From Heterocephalus glaber (Eukaryota > Chordata > Mammalia > Rodentia > Bathyergidae), in the NCBI RefSeq assembly GCF_000247695.1, contig NW_004624734.1, forward strand, positions 11,357,389 through 11,421,388: 64,000 nt of DNA, in the 5' to 3' direction. The notes under the pieces are model-generated. The model was given only the letters and a program-made list of their open reading frames with translations, was not told the origin of the DNA and made no database searches. Every line of letters starts with the position of its first letter. Position 1 is the first letter of the stretch. Below are positions 23,231 to 35,520 of this stretch, piece after piece. The translations under genes were made by a program, and so were the position numbers.

Positions 23231-23802
23231 AAATGTCCGAATTAATCAGAGGGAGGCGGGGAGAGGGGGCAGAACCTGCAGGGAGGGAAAGACAGGCAGA
23301 AGCAAGAGAATGGGAAGGGTGAATGACAGCAGGAAAGAGAGACAGAGAGGCATCGAGGAGCTCTGTCTGGAGGCGGAGGCTTGTGAGAACTGAGAGGCGT
23401 GGGCCTTAACTCCTGGCTGGCTGGGAGACTTACCACAACCTCCTGGCCCGTCTCAGCTTCTGTCGGCTGAGCTCAATACCCAGGAGGCTCCCTGCCTCTA
23501 GGAGGCCTTCCCATCTCCCCAGACCAAGCTTCTTCCAGGCCTTGTAAACTACTCTCTAAGCCCCGGGTTCTCCAGGCATGTCCCGTGGGAGTATCTGGAG
23601 ATGGGTTGGGAATGCAGACTCTGGCCACCTTGGCCCTCCTGCAGCAGGAGGTGCTGAAATGACTCCCTTGTATCTAGAATTTGAGAATTTCAGCTCTAAT
23701 GAAGCTCTGCATTCATTGCCTGATTCACCAAGGATTTCCCAGCACCAGTCACGGGGTCTGCTGGACTCACCACTGGGAAAGCAGATACAGGATAAGAAGA
23801 CC

Positions 23803-23887
23803 GGGCTGGGGATTTAGCTCAGTGGTTTTGCCTCCTGCTGCACCAGTGCAAGGACCCGAGTTTGATCCCTGGTACCAAAAAAAGAAA
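23803..23887 (+). mobile_element. ID SINE
   Basis: Complete: head 'gggctggggatttagctcag', B box 'gagtttgatccctggtacc', tail of eight A with one G. Confidence 0.9.
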
Positions 23888-23930
23888 ACCTAGCTGCTGA
23901 TCTCTAAGAGTTTGTTTTTTAGTTTATGCC

Positions 23931-25099
23931 TTTTTTTTTTCTTAAGTTCTTTTATTGGTACATTTTAGGTATACAATTCGTTTACATTTATCATTGGGTG
24001 TTTGTACCTGTACATGATGTATCTTGGTTCTTATTTTTTCCCCATTACCTCTGCACCCTTCACCCCCTCCGCCCTTCCCTATTTACATAGACATCATTTC
24101 CATTTTTTTTTCTTTTCTCATAGTTTTTCCTTTCCCTCCTTTCCTTTCCCCTTCCCCTCCCTTCACCCCTTCATCTTTGGACCTTTTTTCCTATTTCAAA
24201 TTATCAATTATTCATTTTAGTCCTTATTTACACTTTCAGTTTCTCACACTAGAGAAACTATTGGGTATTTACACATGTGTGTCCTATTTATTTCACTTAA
24301 GAGTAAGGCCTCAATATCCATCCATTTAGCTATAAATGACTCTAGTTTTTTGTTCTTTATGGCTGAGTAGTACTCCATTTTATAAAAAAACCACATCTTC
24401 TTTATCCAGTTTCCAGTTGATGGGCACTTGGGCTGCTTCCAAGCTTTAGCTATTACAAACTGTGCCGCTATGAACATGGGTGCACATATATCACTGTGGT
24501 ATGATTCTTTTAATTCTTTGGGGAAGATCCCCAGCAGGGAAATAGCTGGGTCAAACGGGACCTCTAGTCCTAGTTCTTTGAGGTATTTCCATGCTGATTT
24601 CCACAGTGGTCGCACCAGTCTACACTCCCACCAGCCATGGAGAAGGGTTCCTTTCTCCCCACACCCCCGCCAGCATTTGTTATTGGTTGAAGACATTGGC
24701 ATAGGAAAAGACTTCATGAACAAAACCTCAGTAGTACGGGAACTAGCACAAAGAATCAACAACTGGGATCTCATCTTATTAAAAAGCTTCTGCACTGGAA
24801 AAGAAACCACCAACAGAGCTAACAGACAACTTACAATATGGGAAAAAATTTTTACCACCTGTACCTCAGACAAAGGACTACTATCTAGAATATATAAAGA
24901 ATTGAAAAAAATCAGATCCCCCAGATTCAAAGACCCAATTCAAAAATGGGCATCTGAAATGAATAGACATTTCTCAGACAAAGAAGTAAAAGCAGCAAAC
25001 AAATATATGAAAAAATGTTCAACATCACTGGTCTTTTGAGAGATGCAGATGAAAACAACACTGAGATTCCACCTCACCCCAGAAAGAATGGCTGCTATC
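23931..25099 (-). mobile_element. 5'-inverted (twin-primed) L1 with target-site duplication
   Basis: A poly(T) start at 23931 marks the 3' end of a minus-strand L1. From there to about 24690 the sequence is antisense L1 3'UTR and ORF2 C-terminus (minus-strand peptides [29 protein letters not shown] and MEYYSAIKNK). From about 24691 to 25099 it is sense L1 ORF2 that lies just upstream in the parent element ([36 protein letters not shown]). The inversion joins two pieces contiguous in L1. The insertion is bounded by AGTTTATGCCTTTT on both sides. Both ORF2 pieces are incomplete. Confidence 0.9.
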
Positions 25100-25149
25100 T
25101 AGTTTATGCCTTTTGGGGAACAAGCCTGGGAAAGTGAGGCCATATGCAT

Positions 25150-25258
25150 GATCTAGTTTCATTCTCCTGCATGTGGATGACCAATTTTAGGAACACCATT
25201 TGTTAAAAGAGGCTACCTTTTCTCTAGTGTATGTTTTTTGGCCCCTTTGTCGGAGATC
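25150..25258 (-). mobile_element. Short isolated L1 internal fragment
   Basis: About 110 bp nearly identical to 27096-27207, from 'ctagtttcattctcctgcat' to 'cctttgtcggagatcag'. It has no poly(A) end of its own. Confidence 0.8.
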
Positions 25259-25756
25259 AGACTGGCTCAGGCTGGTTGGGACTGGTGTTGGGATCAGCAG
25301 GTCTGCCTAACCCGGCCCAGGAACCCATCCCCAATCCCTGAATGGGGACCCTGGGTCACAGGCCTCCCTTCTGGTAGGTGGGGCAGCTTTTTAAAGCCAA
25401 CAAGCTATTCCTTATTTAACTGGCAGTGGTCCTGGAACCACTACCCTTTGGGCTGCTTTTGTCCCTTGGGTGGCTGAAGGGTTGTCTGTCACCTGTCCCC
25501 AGAAAGCCATTTGGGTGTGAAGTCCCAGGTCCCCCTGGACCTTGTCTCTTTCAGGTTAGACAGGCCAGTGCTTTTCACCATGTTCCTAGCCCTCCCACCT
25601 GCCATGTGCTCACAGGTGAAGTCACATCTGACACAAGATTTCAAAGTCAAGTCAGGGCTTTGGCTCCAATTTCTTTCCTAAAAAATATTTACTGTAATGT
25701 TTAATACATAATGTTTAGATTCATTTTGGGGAATTGGTAGCTACATATATTACATC

Positions 25757-25965
25757 TTTTTTTTTTTTAAATTAAATTCTTTTATCGGTACATTGTAGGT
25801 ATACAACACAATTACATTTCTCACTGGGAATTGTACCTTTACATGATGCATCTTGGTTCTTATTTTTTCCCCATTCCTAGCCCTCCCTTCACGCCCTCCA
25901 CCCTTCCCTATTTACAAAGACTTTATTTCCATTTTTTCCATTTCTCATCATTTTTCCTTTCCCTT
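25757..25965 (-). mobile_element. Short 5'-truncated L1 inserted in older L1
   Basis: A poly(T) opener and an antisense L1 3'UTR (near copy of 23931-24130), ended by a repeat of the flanking 'tatattacatctt'. The direct repeat at about 25745-25756 and 25968-25980 is the target-site duplication. The older L1 text resumes as 'gattattgttgacccc'. Confidence 0.85.
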
Positions 25966-28900
25966 CTTATATATTACATCTTGATTATTGTTGACCCCTT
26001 TTCTCCTCTTCCCCAGCTTCCCCTCTTCCTTTTCCTTAACTGCTTTCCTCACTCTAAAACATCTGCCTTCATTTTCTACCATTGTTCTTTTATTTTACTC
26101 TTTTTTTTATATATTTTGGGTTTCTTATATGAAAGGAACCATGCAATATTTAACTCTGTGTCTAATTTATTTCACTTCACATCATGGGCTCAACATCCAT
26201 CCATTTTCCTGCAAATGGAGTGATTTCATTCTTCTTTATGGTGGAATAATATTCATATATATATATATATATGTGCCATATTTTCTTTATCCTTTTATTT
26301 GTTGATTGGCATCCAAGCTGTCTCCAGACCTTAGCTATTGTGAATTGCATTGCTATAAACCTGAGCATGCATGTGTCATCATAGTATGATGACTTTAATT
26401 CTTTTGGAACTATACCCAGGAAAGGTACAGCTGGGTCAAATGGGATTTCTATTGTTAGTGTTCTGAGGAATCTCTATACTGATTTCCACTGTAGTTAAAC
26501 TAATTTACATTCCCACCAACAATGTAGAAACACTCCCACCCCCGCCTTGTTAGCATTTGTTGCTTCTTGTGTTCTTGATGACAGACAGGCATTCTGACTG
26601 GAGTAAGATGGAATCTCAGAGTAGTTTTGATTTGCATTTCCCCAGTGGCTAAAGATGTTGAACATTTTTTCATGTATTTATTGGCCATTTGTGCTTCTTT
26701 GGAGAAGTGTCTACTCAGTTCATATGTCCATTTTTTGATTGGGTCATTTGGTTTTGGGAGGTTAATTTTTTTTGAGTTCTTTAGACAGTCTAGACATTAG
26801 GCTGCTATTAGAAGAGCAGCTGGCAAATTTTTTTCCCCATTCTATAGGTTGCCTCTTTACTCTGTTGGTTGTTTCCTTGGCTACGCAGAAGATTTTTAAT
26901 TTGATATGATTCCATATCAAATTAATTGGAATTATTTCTTGTGCTACTGGAGTCCTATTGAGGAAGTTCTTGCCTGTGCCTATGGATTCAAGTGTTTCTC
27001 CTAAGCTATCTTCTAGCAGTTTCAGCATTTCTGCTTTTGTATCTAGATCTTTGATCTATTTTTATTTGATTTTAGTGCAGGGTGAGAACGTGGATCTAGT
27101 TTCATTCTCCTGCATGTGAATGACCAATTTTATGAACACTATTTGTTAAAAGAGGCTATCATTTCTCTAGTGTATGTTTTTTGGCCCCTTTGTCAGAGAT
27201 CAGATGGCTGAAGATGCATAGGGTTGTTTCTGTGTCTTCTGTTTTACTCCATTGGTCCACACGTCTATTTTGTGCTAGTATCATGCTGTTTTTGTCATTA
27301 TTGCCTGTAGTATAACTTGAAATCTGGTATTGTGATGCTTCCTGTTTCTTCTTTTTGCTCAGGATTGCTTTGGCTACTCTGGGCGTCTTCAGGTTCCATA
27401 TAAATTTTAGGATTTTTTTTCCTAGTTCTGTGAAGAATGTTGTTGGTATTTTAATAGGAATTGATTATCTTTTGATAATATGGCCATTTTAATGATTTTA
27501 ATTCTATTTATTCAGGCACAGGGGATGTCTTTCCATTTTCTAACTTCCTCTTCAATTTGTATTTTTAGAGCACCATAGTTTCCATTGTAGAGGTCCTTCA
27601 CCTCCTTGGTAAAGCTGATTTCAAGGGGTTTTTTTGTTTTGTTTTGTATTTGTTTTGTTTTAAGGCTACTGTGAATGAGACTGTTTCCTTGATTCTTTTC
27701 TTGGTGGGTTCCTTATTGGTGTGCGGGAATGCTACTGCTTTTTGTGTGTTGATTTTGTATCCTGCCACTTGGCTGAATTTGTTTATTAGCTCTTAAGAGT
27801 GGAGTCTCTGGGGTATTTTATGTAAAGGATCATATCATCTGCAAATATAGTCTGGCTTCCTCCTTTCCTATTCATATCTCTCTTTTTTCTTTCTCTTGCC
27901 TGATTCCCTTAAAGTTTCAAGTATTACTTTGAAGAGGAGTGGGAGTGGATGAGGTAGGTCTGTTATATCTTTAAGGGATTTCTTTGTCCAATCTGCCAGT
28001 ATGTGTCTTTTGACTGGGGGGTTAGGATTATTTACACCAAGAGTTATCATTAAAAAGTATTTAGTAATTCTTATCATTGTATTATTTGTTCTATGCTGAT
28101 TTCTTTTAATTTTCCTTTTGGTAAAATCTCTCCCAGTGAGATTTATTCTTTCCTTTGGGTTCTTGGGTGTTGATGGCCTCATTGTTTAGCATTCCCTTAT
28201 GTATTTTCTGCAATGCTGGTTTGGTGGTCATGAATTTTTTTTAAGATTTTGTCTCTGTCATGGAAGATCTTTATTTCTTCGTCTATTCTGAAGTACAATT
28301 TGGGGGGGGTATAGTAATCTGAGTTAGCAATTATTTTCTTTTAGGGCTGAAAGACTTCACTCCTGGCCTTTAAGTTTTGTGTTGAGAAATCTGCTGTTAT
28401 GTTGATGGTTTTGCCTGTATAAGTTATTTGACACTTTTCTCTAACAGCTTTTGGTATTATCTTTTTGATTTGAATTTCTAGAACTTTGACTATGATGTAT
28501 CATGGAGAAGTTCTTTTCTAGTTGTGTCTATTTGGGATTCTAAATGCTTCACTTAGCTGGGTATCCAACTCATCACCTAGATTAGGAAAATTTTTTGTAT
28601 TGATTTGGGTGAATAAATCTTTATGCCATTAAATTCTATCTCTAACCCTTTCTTAATTCCAACAATCCTTGGGTTTGTTCTTTTAGGGTCATGTAGGAAG
28701 TCTTGGGAATTCTGATTATCTTTTGGGTATCACTAAGTAAATGACATGCTATCTCAACCTTGTTCTCAATCCTGATATTCTGTCTTCTGATTGATTGTGC
28801 CTACTGCTAAAACTTTCAATCGAATATTTCATTTCCATAATTTCTGTTTGATCTCTTTTCATATCTAATGTCTACTGAAGTGGTCTTTCATATCCTGCAC

Positions 28901-28989
28901 TGCCTTCCTTAATTCAGCTTCTTATTTGTTTCTCCTTTAAATTCATTGATAATCTTAATTAATGCTTCATTTCACTGCTTACTTACATC

Positions 28990-29068
28990 TTTTTTTTTAT
29001 GGTATTGGGGATCTACCTTGTGCTTATGAGGCAGGCATGGTGCCTCTGAGCTACATCCCCAGCCCTAC
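28990..29068 (-). mobile_element. Old ID SINE (antisense) in L1
   Basis: 'ttatggtattggggatctac', 'gcaggcatggtgcctctgag', 'ctacatccccagccc' is an antisense, diverged ID element. Confidence 0.65.
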
Positions 29069-29299
29069 ATCTTCTTTAAGTTCATTCATCATTTTAATAA
29101 TCATTTCAGTTAGCTGCATATTTGTCTCTTTTTTGACCTTTTCAATCATTTTTACCTGTTTTGAGTTGTTTGGAAATTCATCTACTTCTGTGTCTGTGAG
29201 ATCCACTTTAAGGAGTTATAAACTTTTGGAGGCATCTTTTTGCCTTGTTTTCTCATGATTATTGTTTTTGTGTTGAAGTTTGGATCTGATGGACAGAAA

Positions 29300-29345
29300 G
29301 GGCCAGGGATTTAGCTCAGTGGTTATGCTGCCTGTCTTGATGGGA
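29300..29345 (+). mobile_element. ID SINE head fragment
   Basis: 'gggccagggatttagctcag', then 'tggttatgctgcctgtcttg'; truncated before the B box. Confidence 0.75.
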
Positions 29346-31777
29346 CAGAAAGCTCTGCCACTATAGTAGAGATGTTTTTAGGAAGTGGATTTCTCCGTGT
29401 GATGGCTTTGGGGATGATCCTACTTAACCTCTTCAGAATACTGGGATCTATCCCTAGCATGAACTGCAAGGAGAGAACAATTACCAGTAATAGCAACATC
29501 CAAAGAGCCAATCATGCATCAACTCATAATATCAAATTTGTTTAAACAGTTTTCAAATCTTTCAATGTCCCAGGAAGACTAGCGAATAGTAATGATGGAG
29601 AACAGATGGGGAATTAGGAGGAGAAGGAAGAAAAGGGTGGGGCCTAGAGAAAGAGGAGGGAACATAAGAAAGAAGAAAACATAGGTTTTGATGCTATTAT
29701 TTTTATGCTGGAAACAAGGAGAGGGAGAGAAGAATCTTGAGAGGTTATGTGTAGGACAGAATGAAAGAAGAAAAGAGAAGTAAATGTCAGTTAAAACCCT
29801 AACCAGATATTGCCAGGGAGTAGAAACCTTGTTTAGAAAGATCGCTACACAGGGGAAGCCAAGGAGAGAAGGATAATATACTAGGCTACAGAAAACTAAA
29901 TATTAATGATAATCAGATTAATACTAATAGTGTATTGAGAGGAGCATAAAGGATTTAAAGCAAAAGAAAAAACTGTGGAAGAGAGGGGGAGAGCAGAGAG
30001 AGAGAAGGTGTATGAAGGGATGAGAGAAAGCAGGAGAGGTGAGAGAATAGTTAAGAGAGAAGAGTCGTTTCCAACTGTCAAACTGACTGTCCCAGAAAGA
30101 AAGTTAAACAGGCTTAAGAAGCGGCCTTTGGTATGGGATCTACTACTAAACAGCTTAGGCTACTAAAGCGGGAAACTAGTACAAATAGCTATATATGGAT
30201 ATACATATATAAAAAGTCCAAACCTAATTACATTCAGCAAAATTCTGATAGATGAGCAAAGAAGAGAGAAAAATGGAAAAATATGTGCATATGTAAAAAC
30301 AAACAAACCAAACATGCAGTCCCTGAGCAGCCTGTCACTGCTGCTGCCTTCCGGTTGCCATATTCAGGAGCCTGTCTGTGCTCAGGGACTGTGGACCGGG
30401 CTTGGAGCCACTCTCTTTGGTGTCTCAGCCTTTGGGTCCCAGGCCATGCGCTGCCATAGACTCCATGACGAGTTCTTCCCCTTTCTTCTCTCAGTCACTG
30501 GCCCCCCACTAGGGTGGGGTTCTCTCGATTCTGGAGCAATTTTCCCAATCTCCCCCCAGCCCGTGAGCTCAGCAGCATCTGAGGATCCTGAGTGAGACAG
30601 CTCTACTCTGGTTCCGGTGTTTTTACTCCACCCCCAATGCTCACGCACGCCAGCTGTCTTGGTTCTTCGGATTTCTCCCAGGCTTGTGGCTCCCACAATG
30701 CACAGTGCTGAGGGAGGTATGGAGGGAGAGGACAAAAGCCAAGCCAGGACCATCCCTCATCACTCCCAGCATCCGCTGCTTCTGCCTTTGCCTCCTCGTT
30801 CCCTGAGTTTCTCTCGGGGTCACAGCCGCCTCAGGGCTGAGTGCCATGGAGATGGAAGCCTGAGCCTGGGCTCTTCTTGGTGGCGATCGCGACTTCTAGC
30901 TCCGACCCAGTCCTCCCTAGTTCTCTGTGGTTCAAGTTTCCCAGAGCCCCCGGTATAAAGGGAGCCTCCCTCATGGGAACATCTCAGTCTCTGGTCCTGC
31001 CCTGTGTTGTTGTGGTGGCTGGGATGAGTGCTAAGCTGGCTTCCGCCTCCAGGGGTGTTTCACAGAATGACACAGTCTCTAGATGCGCACTGTGAGCAGT
31101 GCCAAGGCAAGGTGCTGCCTCCATTCTTAGGCTTTCACCCGTTTGCTTTCCTCTTCAGGTTATAGTTCCCTGGGGGCTTTGCTACCTCCTCGTGCAGCCA
31201 CGCAACCTCTCACCTGGGTGAATGCTTTCGATGCAGTGAGTGTGCAGCTTCCTCTAGACCACCGTGATGGAATCTTGGCCCCAACTTCCCAGGCTCAAAT
31301 GCCTCTGGCACTTTCGCCAGGGAGGTGTCCCGCGGGGCACTGGTGTCATCTGTGTCCTGTAAGTCGTGTCCACCAGCTTCTCTTCCAGGTGCAGGGGTTT
31401 GAGTGTGGACTCAATGTCAGGGGCAAGACTTGCTCCGGGAGGTTTATGGAAACTGGGGCTCAGGGAAGGGACAGCCAGTCTAGCTGCCTACCTTGCTGCT
31501 CAGACCCCAGGACGGGGGCAGCATTGCCAGCATCATTTGCAAAGTTGGCCACCTCCCTTGTGTTTCCGCCCCTGGATATGTGGATTTTCATCACCCTGGA
31601 CTACAGGATGCACCTGGAACTGCACGCACGAGGAGCTCAGACAAACCTTCGCAGTGGATGCTGATGCCCTTGCTCAAAGCCCCGCAGTGGCTCCCTATTA
31701 CCTTGTAGGTAGAACCCTTAGCAGAAAAGCCTGGCTCTCTTGAATCCCTCTCACACAATCCTCCTCTTCCCAAGGTT

Positions 31778-31863
31778 TCTTTTTTTTTGGTACCGGGGAT
31801 CGAACTCAGGTCCTTGCGCTTGTGCAGCAGGTGGTGAAACCACTGAGCTAAATCCCTGGCCCT
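31778..31863 (-). mobile_element. ID SINE with target-site duplication
   Basis: Antisense ID: T tail, 'ggtaccggggatcgaactca', 'aaccactgagctaaatccc'. CCCAAGGTTTCT on the left and CCCGAGGTTTCT on the right form the target-site duplication. Confidence 0.92.
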
Positions 31864-32324
31864 TCCCGAGGTTTCTTAAAGCTCCCCTGGCCCCACTCAG
31901 AGAATTGGATAAAACTCTGGATGCTTGCCCAGAAAAAAACATGTAAAGGAACAGTTTTGAAAACTATTTTGGGGGTCTCATGGTCCCTTCCTTGTGGGTC
32001 CTGGGCTCCCCCTCCTCTGACTCCTATCACAACCCTGTCCACAGCCCTCCACCTCGAGAGATCTCTCACCTGAACCAGCAGGAAGCCTGGCCTCACCTTC
32101 CAGCCCTGCTCCTGGATTCTTCCCACCTGCAGTGCCTCCCATCCTATCCAGGGGGTTCCTTCCCACCCACAGGATTGTTTTCCCCCTTACCCACCCTGCA
32201 CCTTAATATCTGTCTCACCTAAGAGGTTTTAGTGCCCTCACTGGGTTGTCAATCCTTGGAGGGGACAGTAAGGACCCCCTGCCCCCTGCCAGATGGTGTC
32301 TTTCATGGGTCAGGCCTTCAGTTC

Positions 32325-32450
32325 TTCCAACAGTGCTGGCTGCCTCCATTTTGCAGATGAGGAAACTGAGAGTGGTTAAGCAACTTGCCCAATGTCAAGC
32401 TGGCAAGGAAATGGTCACTCAAAGCAGGTCTTACATATGACTTAGGGTCA
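32325..32450 (-). repeat. MIR-like SINE fragment
   Basis: 'ttttgcagatgaggaaactg', 'gttaagcaacttgcccaatg', 'caagctggcaaggaaa' has the MIR core order in the reverse sense. Confidence 0.65.
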
Positions 32451-32647
32451 GCAGCTGGATGAAGGAGTGTCGGTCCCCCACCCAACATCTAGTCCAGCGG
32501 GGACACCTTGCCTCAAGGGCAGTTCTACTTTGAGCTTTTGACAAGCAGCATGGTTCTTTCCCTAAGCTTATAGCTTGGAATATCAGGCCAACTTATCCCT
32601 CATTGCCAAAACGTTGTTCTGCGCCAGCAGCCTGTGGGGTGTGTTAC

Positions 32648-32799
32648 CTTAATGACAGGCAGCAGGGCCTGTGTCCAGCTCTGCTCCTCAGGTGCTCTGG
32701 AGGGTCCAACTGCCTTCCTCAGATAAGGTCCGTGGGTCTCACATGAGTTCAGGATGTACAATGCGCAGGCCAAGGCATAGCTGCCCCAGTTAGAAACAC
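32648..32799 (-). pseudogene. DGLUCY: DGLUCY exon encoding [11 protein letters not shown] segment (open)
   Basis: 152 bases, acceptor 'gttgttgtcctag', donor 'gtaaca'. Enters in phase 1 and reads [16 protein letters not shown], then SYLRKAV-like [14 protein letters not shown] and ends VIK, codon for codon in register with the human segment (50 residues). No stop or frameshift. It belongs to the C-terminal cyclase domain. Confidence 0.93.
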
Positions 32800-32892
32800 C
32801 TAGGACAACAACAACAACAAAAGAATCTGTCCCAGAGCATTAATGGTCCGGTGCTCCAGCCACTTGCTTCAGGCAGCAGAACTCATCTGGAA

Positions 32893-33075
32893 GCATGGTC
32901 CCAGACCAGAGGCACCAGGGTCACCTGAGGACTTGTTATGATGACAAATTTGTGCCCCCACCCCGGCCCGACCTGCAGAATCAGAAACTCAGCAGGGCAG
33001 GAGGGAAGCAAGTCCGGTTTAATGAGCCTTCCAGCTGAGTCTGATGCAAGTTAACAGTTGAAAACTGTTGCTCGA
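32893..33075 (+). repeat. MER5A-like hAT MITE
   Basis: 'caccagggtcacctgaggac', 'cccgacctgcagaatcagaa', 'tttaatgagccttccagctg' is a fossil hAT MITE pattern. Confidence 0.6.
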
Positions 33076-33094
33076 AGCCATTTGGTTTATATAC

Positions 33095-33470
33095 TGTTAA
33101 CTGTCTTTATCATTGTCCTGTAGCTGAGACAAAATACCCGACACCCGCAACTTAAAGGAGGAGAGGTTGGTTTAGGCTCAGGTTCAGTGGATTCAGGTCA
33201 TGGTTGGGCCCCTCCAAGGCAGAACGATAAGGCAGAGGAAAGCTGTTCACTGAATGGGAGTCCAGACGTGGAGAGAGAAGGGAGGAGCCACGGACAAGAA
33301 TGCACCCTCCAGGCCTCGTCCCTCCGAGTGCCCATCTCCTAGCAGCACTCTGAGCTACTGACCTCCTCAGAGGATGAATCTTCTGAGGACTATAGCGCCC
33401 CCATGATCCAGCTGTCTTCCAAGGAGATGAGATGTGGGGGGAATTTTAGATCTAAACCATACCAACCATG
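33095..33470 (+). repeat. Medium-reiteration repeat (URR1-like)
   Basis: Full copy of a roughly 380-bp family: 'gtagctgagacaaaatacc', 'cacccgcaacttaaaggagg', 'catggttgggcccctccaag', 'gaattttagatctaaaccat'. Related copies lie at 35140-35520 and 57910-58270. Confidence 0.65.
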
Positions 33471-34149
33471 AGAGAAGAAGACTCAGGCACTAACCCTCCA
33501 CATAAAAAACCCTCCCAGTGGCTGCAGGGACACAGGCTATAGGGAAGCCCGTCCTCCCATCCTGCTTTGTGTGCTTGGGGCTCACAGCTAAGTCAGCCTC
33601 CGACTTCCCTTTCTGTTCAGTCAGCCAGCCCCTAATACCTCATCCCCCAGCCTGGGGAATCGTCTCCTCTCTGAAACTCTCTCCACTCCACTGAAGAAGG
33701 ATGGACCAGGGGCCTGCTAAGTTCTGGGTGCTGGGGCATCAAAAGAGAGAGGAGTGCCCAAGGGGGTCAGGCACACAGTAGCCAGGGGAGGGGATCTATG
33801 AGCTGTTCAGAGGATCATGGGAGCCCTGAGGAGGGCCTTCGGATTCTGACTGGTTCAGCAAAGATTTCAGAAAAGGGGTCATTTATCATAGGCCTGGTAG
33901 GCTGGGTGCACTTCTGCTGGAGGAGAGGCTGGGGTGGTGCTTCAGGAAAGCAATCAATACAAACAAAACCTAGTGAGCACAAAGGCGCGTGACACAAGCA
34001 TAAAAGGCATACAGCAAACTAAAGTGGAGACCGAGAGACAATCACGATACTGTATTTCACAGATTCTAAGACACCTTTTGGTTACATTTACATCCTGAAT
34101 TAGGAAGTCCGTCCTATTTTACACTTGTCGTTGGCTATGTTTTCCTTCA

Positions 34150-34325
34150 TTTATTTATTTATGCTATTGGGAACTGGATCCAGGCCCCTTGCACTGATTA
34201 GACGTTTTTTCTTTTTTAATTTGAGCCAGAGTCTTGCTAAATCATTAAGCTATCCAGGCTGGGTTCAAACTTGGGATCCTCCTGCTTCAGCATACCAGAG
34301 TGTGCATACCATGCTCTGCCTGTGT
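34150..34325 (-). mobile_element. B1-ID dimeric SINE (antisense)
   Basis: Antisense ID part ('ttgggaactggatccaggcc') followed by antisense 7SL part ('ttgctaaatcattaagctat', 'gggatcctcctgcttcagca'). Confidence 0.75.
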
Positions 34326-34739
34326 TTTCCTTTTTTAGTGCTTCCTAAGATAATGGTAATTCTTGTCACCAATGGTGTTTCACATTTAATGGAAGAGAGT
34401 AACACTGTCCATTGGAAACAGCATCAGATTCCGTAGGCTCAGGACTCTGTCCCACTTTGGATGCCAATCACAAACCCTGGGTTCACCAGTTATCAACTGA
34501 GGGCCCCATGACCGGCTCCCTGGATTCTATCCATTTCTCCAGAGGCTCACAGAACTCTGGGACACTCATACACAGCCCAGAGGCTCAACTGATCATCAGC
34601 ACCAGAGAATCTGTTAATTAGAAAAATAAATGAATACTGGAGTACAGAAATATTAGAAACCTTGGTGAAACGGATGGTGTTCAAGACAGGAGAGTTGGCT
34701 AAAAGTAATTCTTAGGCACTTCCACCCTTGCAGAATTGA

Positions 34740-34885
34740 GATTTTAAAAAGCCAGCCTGGGCAACTTAGCAAGTCCCTGTCTCAAAATAAAAGGGCTGGG
34801 GGTGTAGTTCAGTAGTAGTGTGCTTGCCTAGCATGTGTGAAGCCTCAGGTTCAAGCCCAGCACCATATATATATATATATATGGT
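34740..34885 (+). mobile_element. B1-ID SINE remnant ending in (AT)n
   Basis: The left arm is reduced to 'ccagcctgggcaacttagca', then an ID arm 'gggctgggggtgtagttcag' and 'caggttcaagcccagcacc', ending in an (AT)n tract at 34866-34882. Confidence 0.8.
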
Positions 34886-34934
34886 GGTCAGTACCCTTTG
34901 AGGTATTCTATACCCACAAGCCACTGTTGGAGCC

Positions 34935-35060
34935 TATGGGCACAATGTGTATACCTATAGCTCCAATCCCAGCTACTTGGGAGTTTGAGACAGAATTGCT
35001 TGAGCCCAGGAGTTTGAGACCAGCCTAGGCAACATAGTGAGAGCTGTCTCAATAACATTT
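34935..35060 (+). mobile_element. 7SL-derived SINE
   Basis: 'ctccaatcccagctacttgg', 'gaattgcttgagcccaggag', 'gaccagcctaggcaacatag' is Alu/B1-like monomer sequence. Confidence 0.8.
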
Positions 35061-35134
35061 CATGCAAGGTATGTGTCCCAGTGCCTCAAGGACAGAAGAC
35101 CGGTCCTCTTGATCCTACTAAACAGATGAATTAC

Positions 35135-35520
35135 TGTGTCTTAGCCACTTTCGTGTTGCTGAGACACAATACCTGACACCTGCAACTTAAAGGAGGAGAC
35201 ATGTATTTTGGCTCACGGTTTCAGAGGTTTCTGTTTATGCATGGTCAGCTGGCTCCAAGGCAGAGATGGCATGGTGGAAAGGCCTGGTAGAGGACAGCTG
35301 CTCATGTCAAGGCAGTCAAGAAGCAGAGAGAAGGGAGGATCAGGAGACAAGAATGTACCCTTCTAGGTCACTCCCCAGTGACCCCCCTCTCTGACCAGGC
35401 CCCACCTTCTAACAGCACATTCAGCTACAGCACTCCCATAATCGAATCACCTTCCAAAAAAGTTCTGCCTCTGAGCACACGAGAATTTTGCGAGTCATTC
35501 TTGATCTAAACTATAACATA
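35135..35520 (+). repeat. Medium-reiteration repeat (URR1-like)
   Basis: Second full copy of the family at 33095: 'ttgctgagacacaatacctg', 'ctgcaacttaaaggaggaga', 'ccttccaaaaaagttctg', 'ttgatctaaactataacat'. Confidence 0.65.

Larger units (their letters stand above)
25640..31110 (-). mobile_element. Long antisense L1 with internal gaps
   Basis: Minus-strand L1 read from its 3' end: 3'UTR (about 25980-26130), ORF2 C-terminus (26150-26700), reverse-transcriptase-side text (about 27060-27960, e.g. the reverse complement of 'atgatcctttacat'), ORF1 C-terminal text (28190-28560), an ORF1 coiled-coil region (28600-29250), and a purine-rich to GC-rich stretch (29350-31110) that may be 5'UTR. ORF2 is far shorter than the usual 3.8 kb, so a large internal deletion is present. 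All frames are broken. It sits in the last DGLUCY intron. The right boundary is uncertain. Confidence 0.65.

Noticed and set aside
24244..24930. 228-residue minus-strand open frame
   Set aside because: L1 ORF2 C-terminus continuing by chance into inverted L1. Part of the mobile element, not a host gene.
24428..25039. 203-residue open frame on the plus strand
   Set aside because: It runs across the inversion of a twin-primed L1 and mixes antisense and sense ORF2, so it is not a gene.
33580..33615. Possible remnant of the missing DGLUCY exon (the reverse complement contains GGAGGCTGACTT)
   Set aside because: Only about twelve bases agree with the expected EADFAV codons, and the flanks do not match. 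Likely chance.
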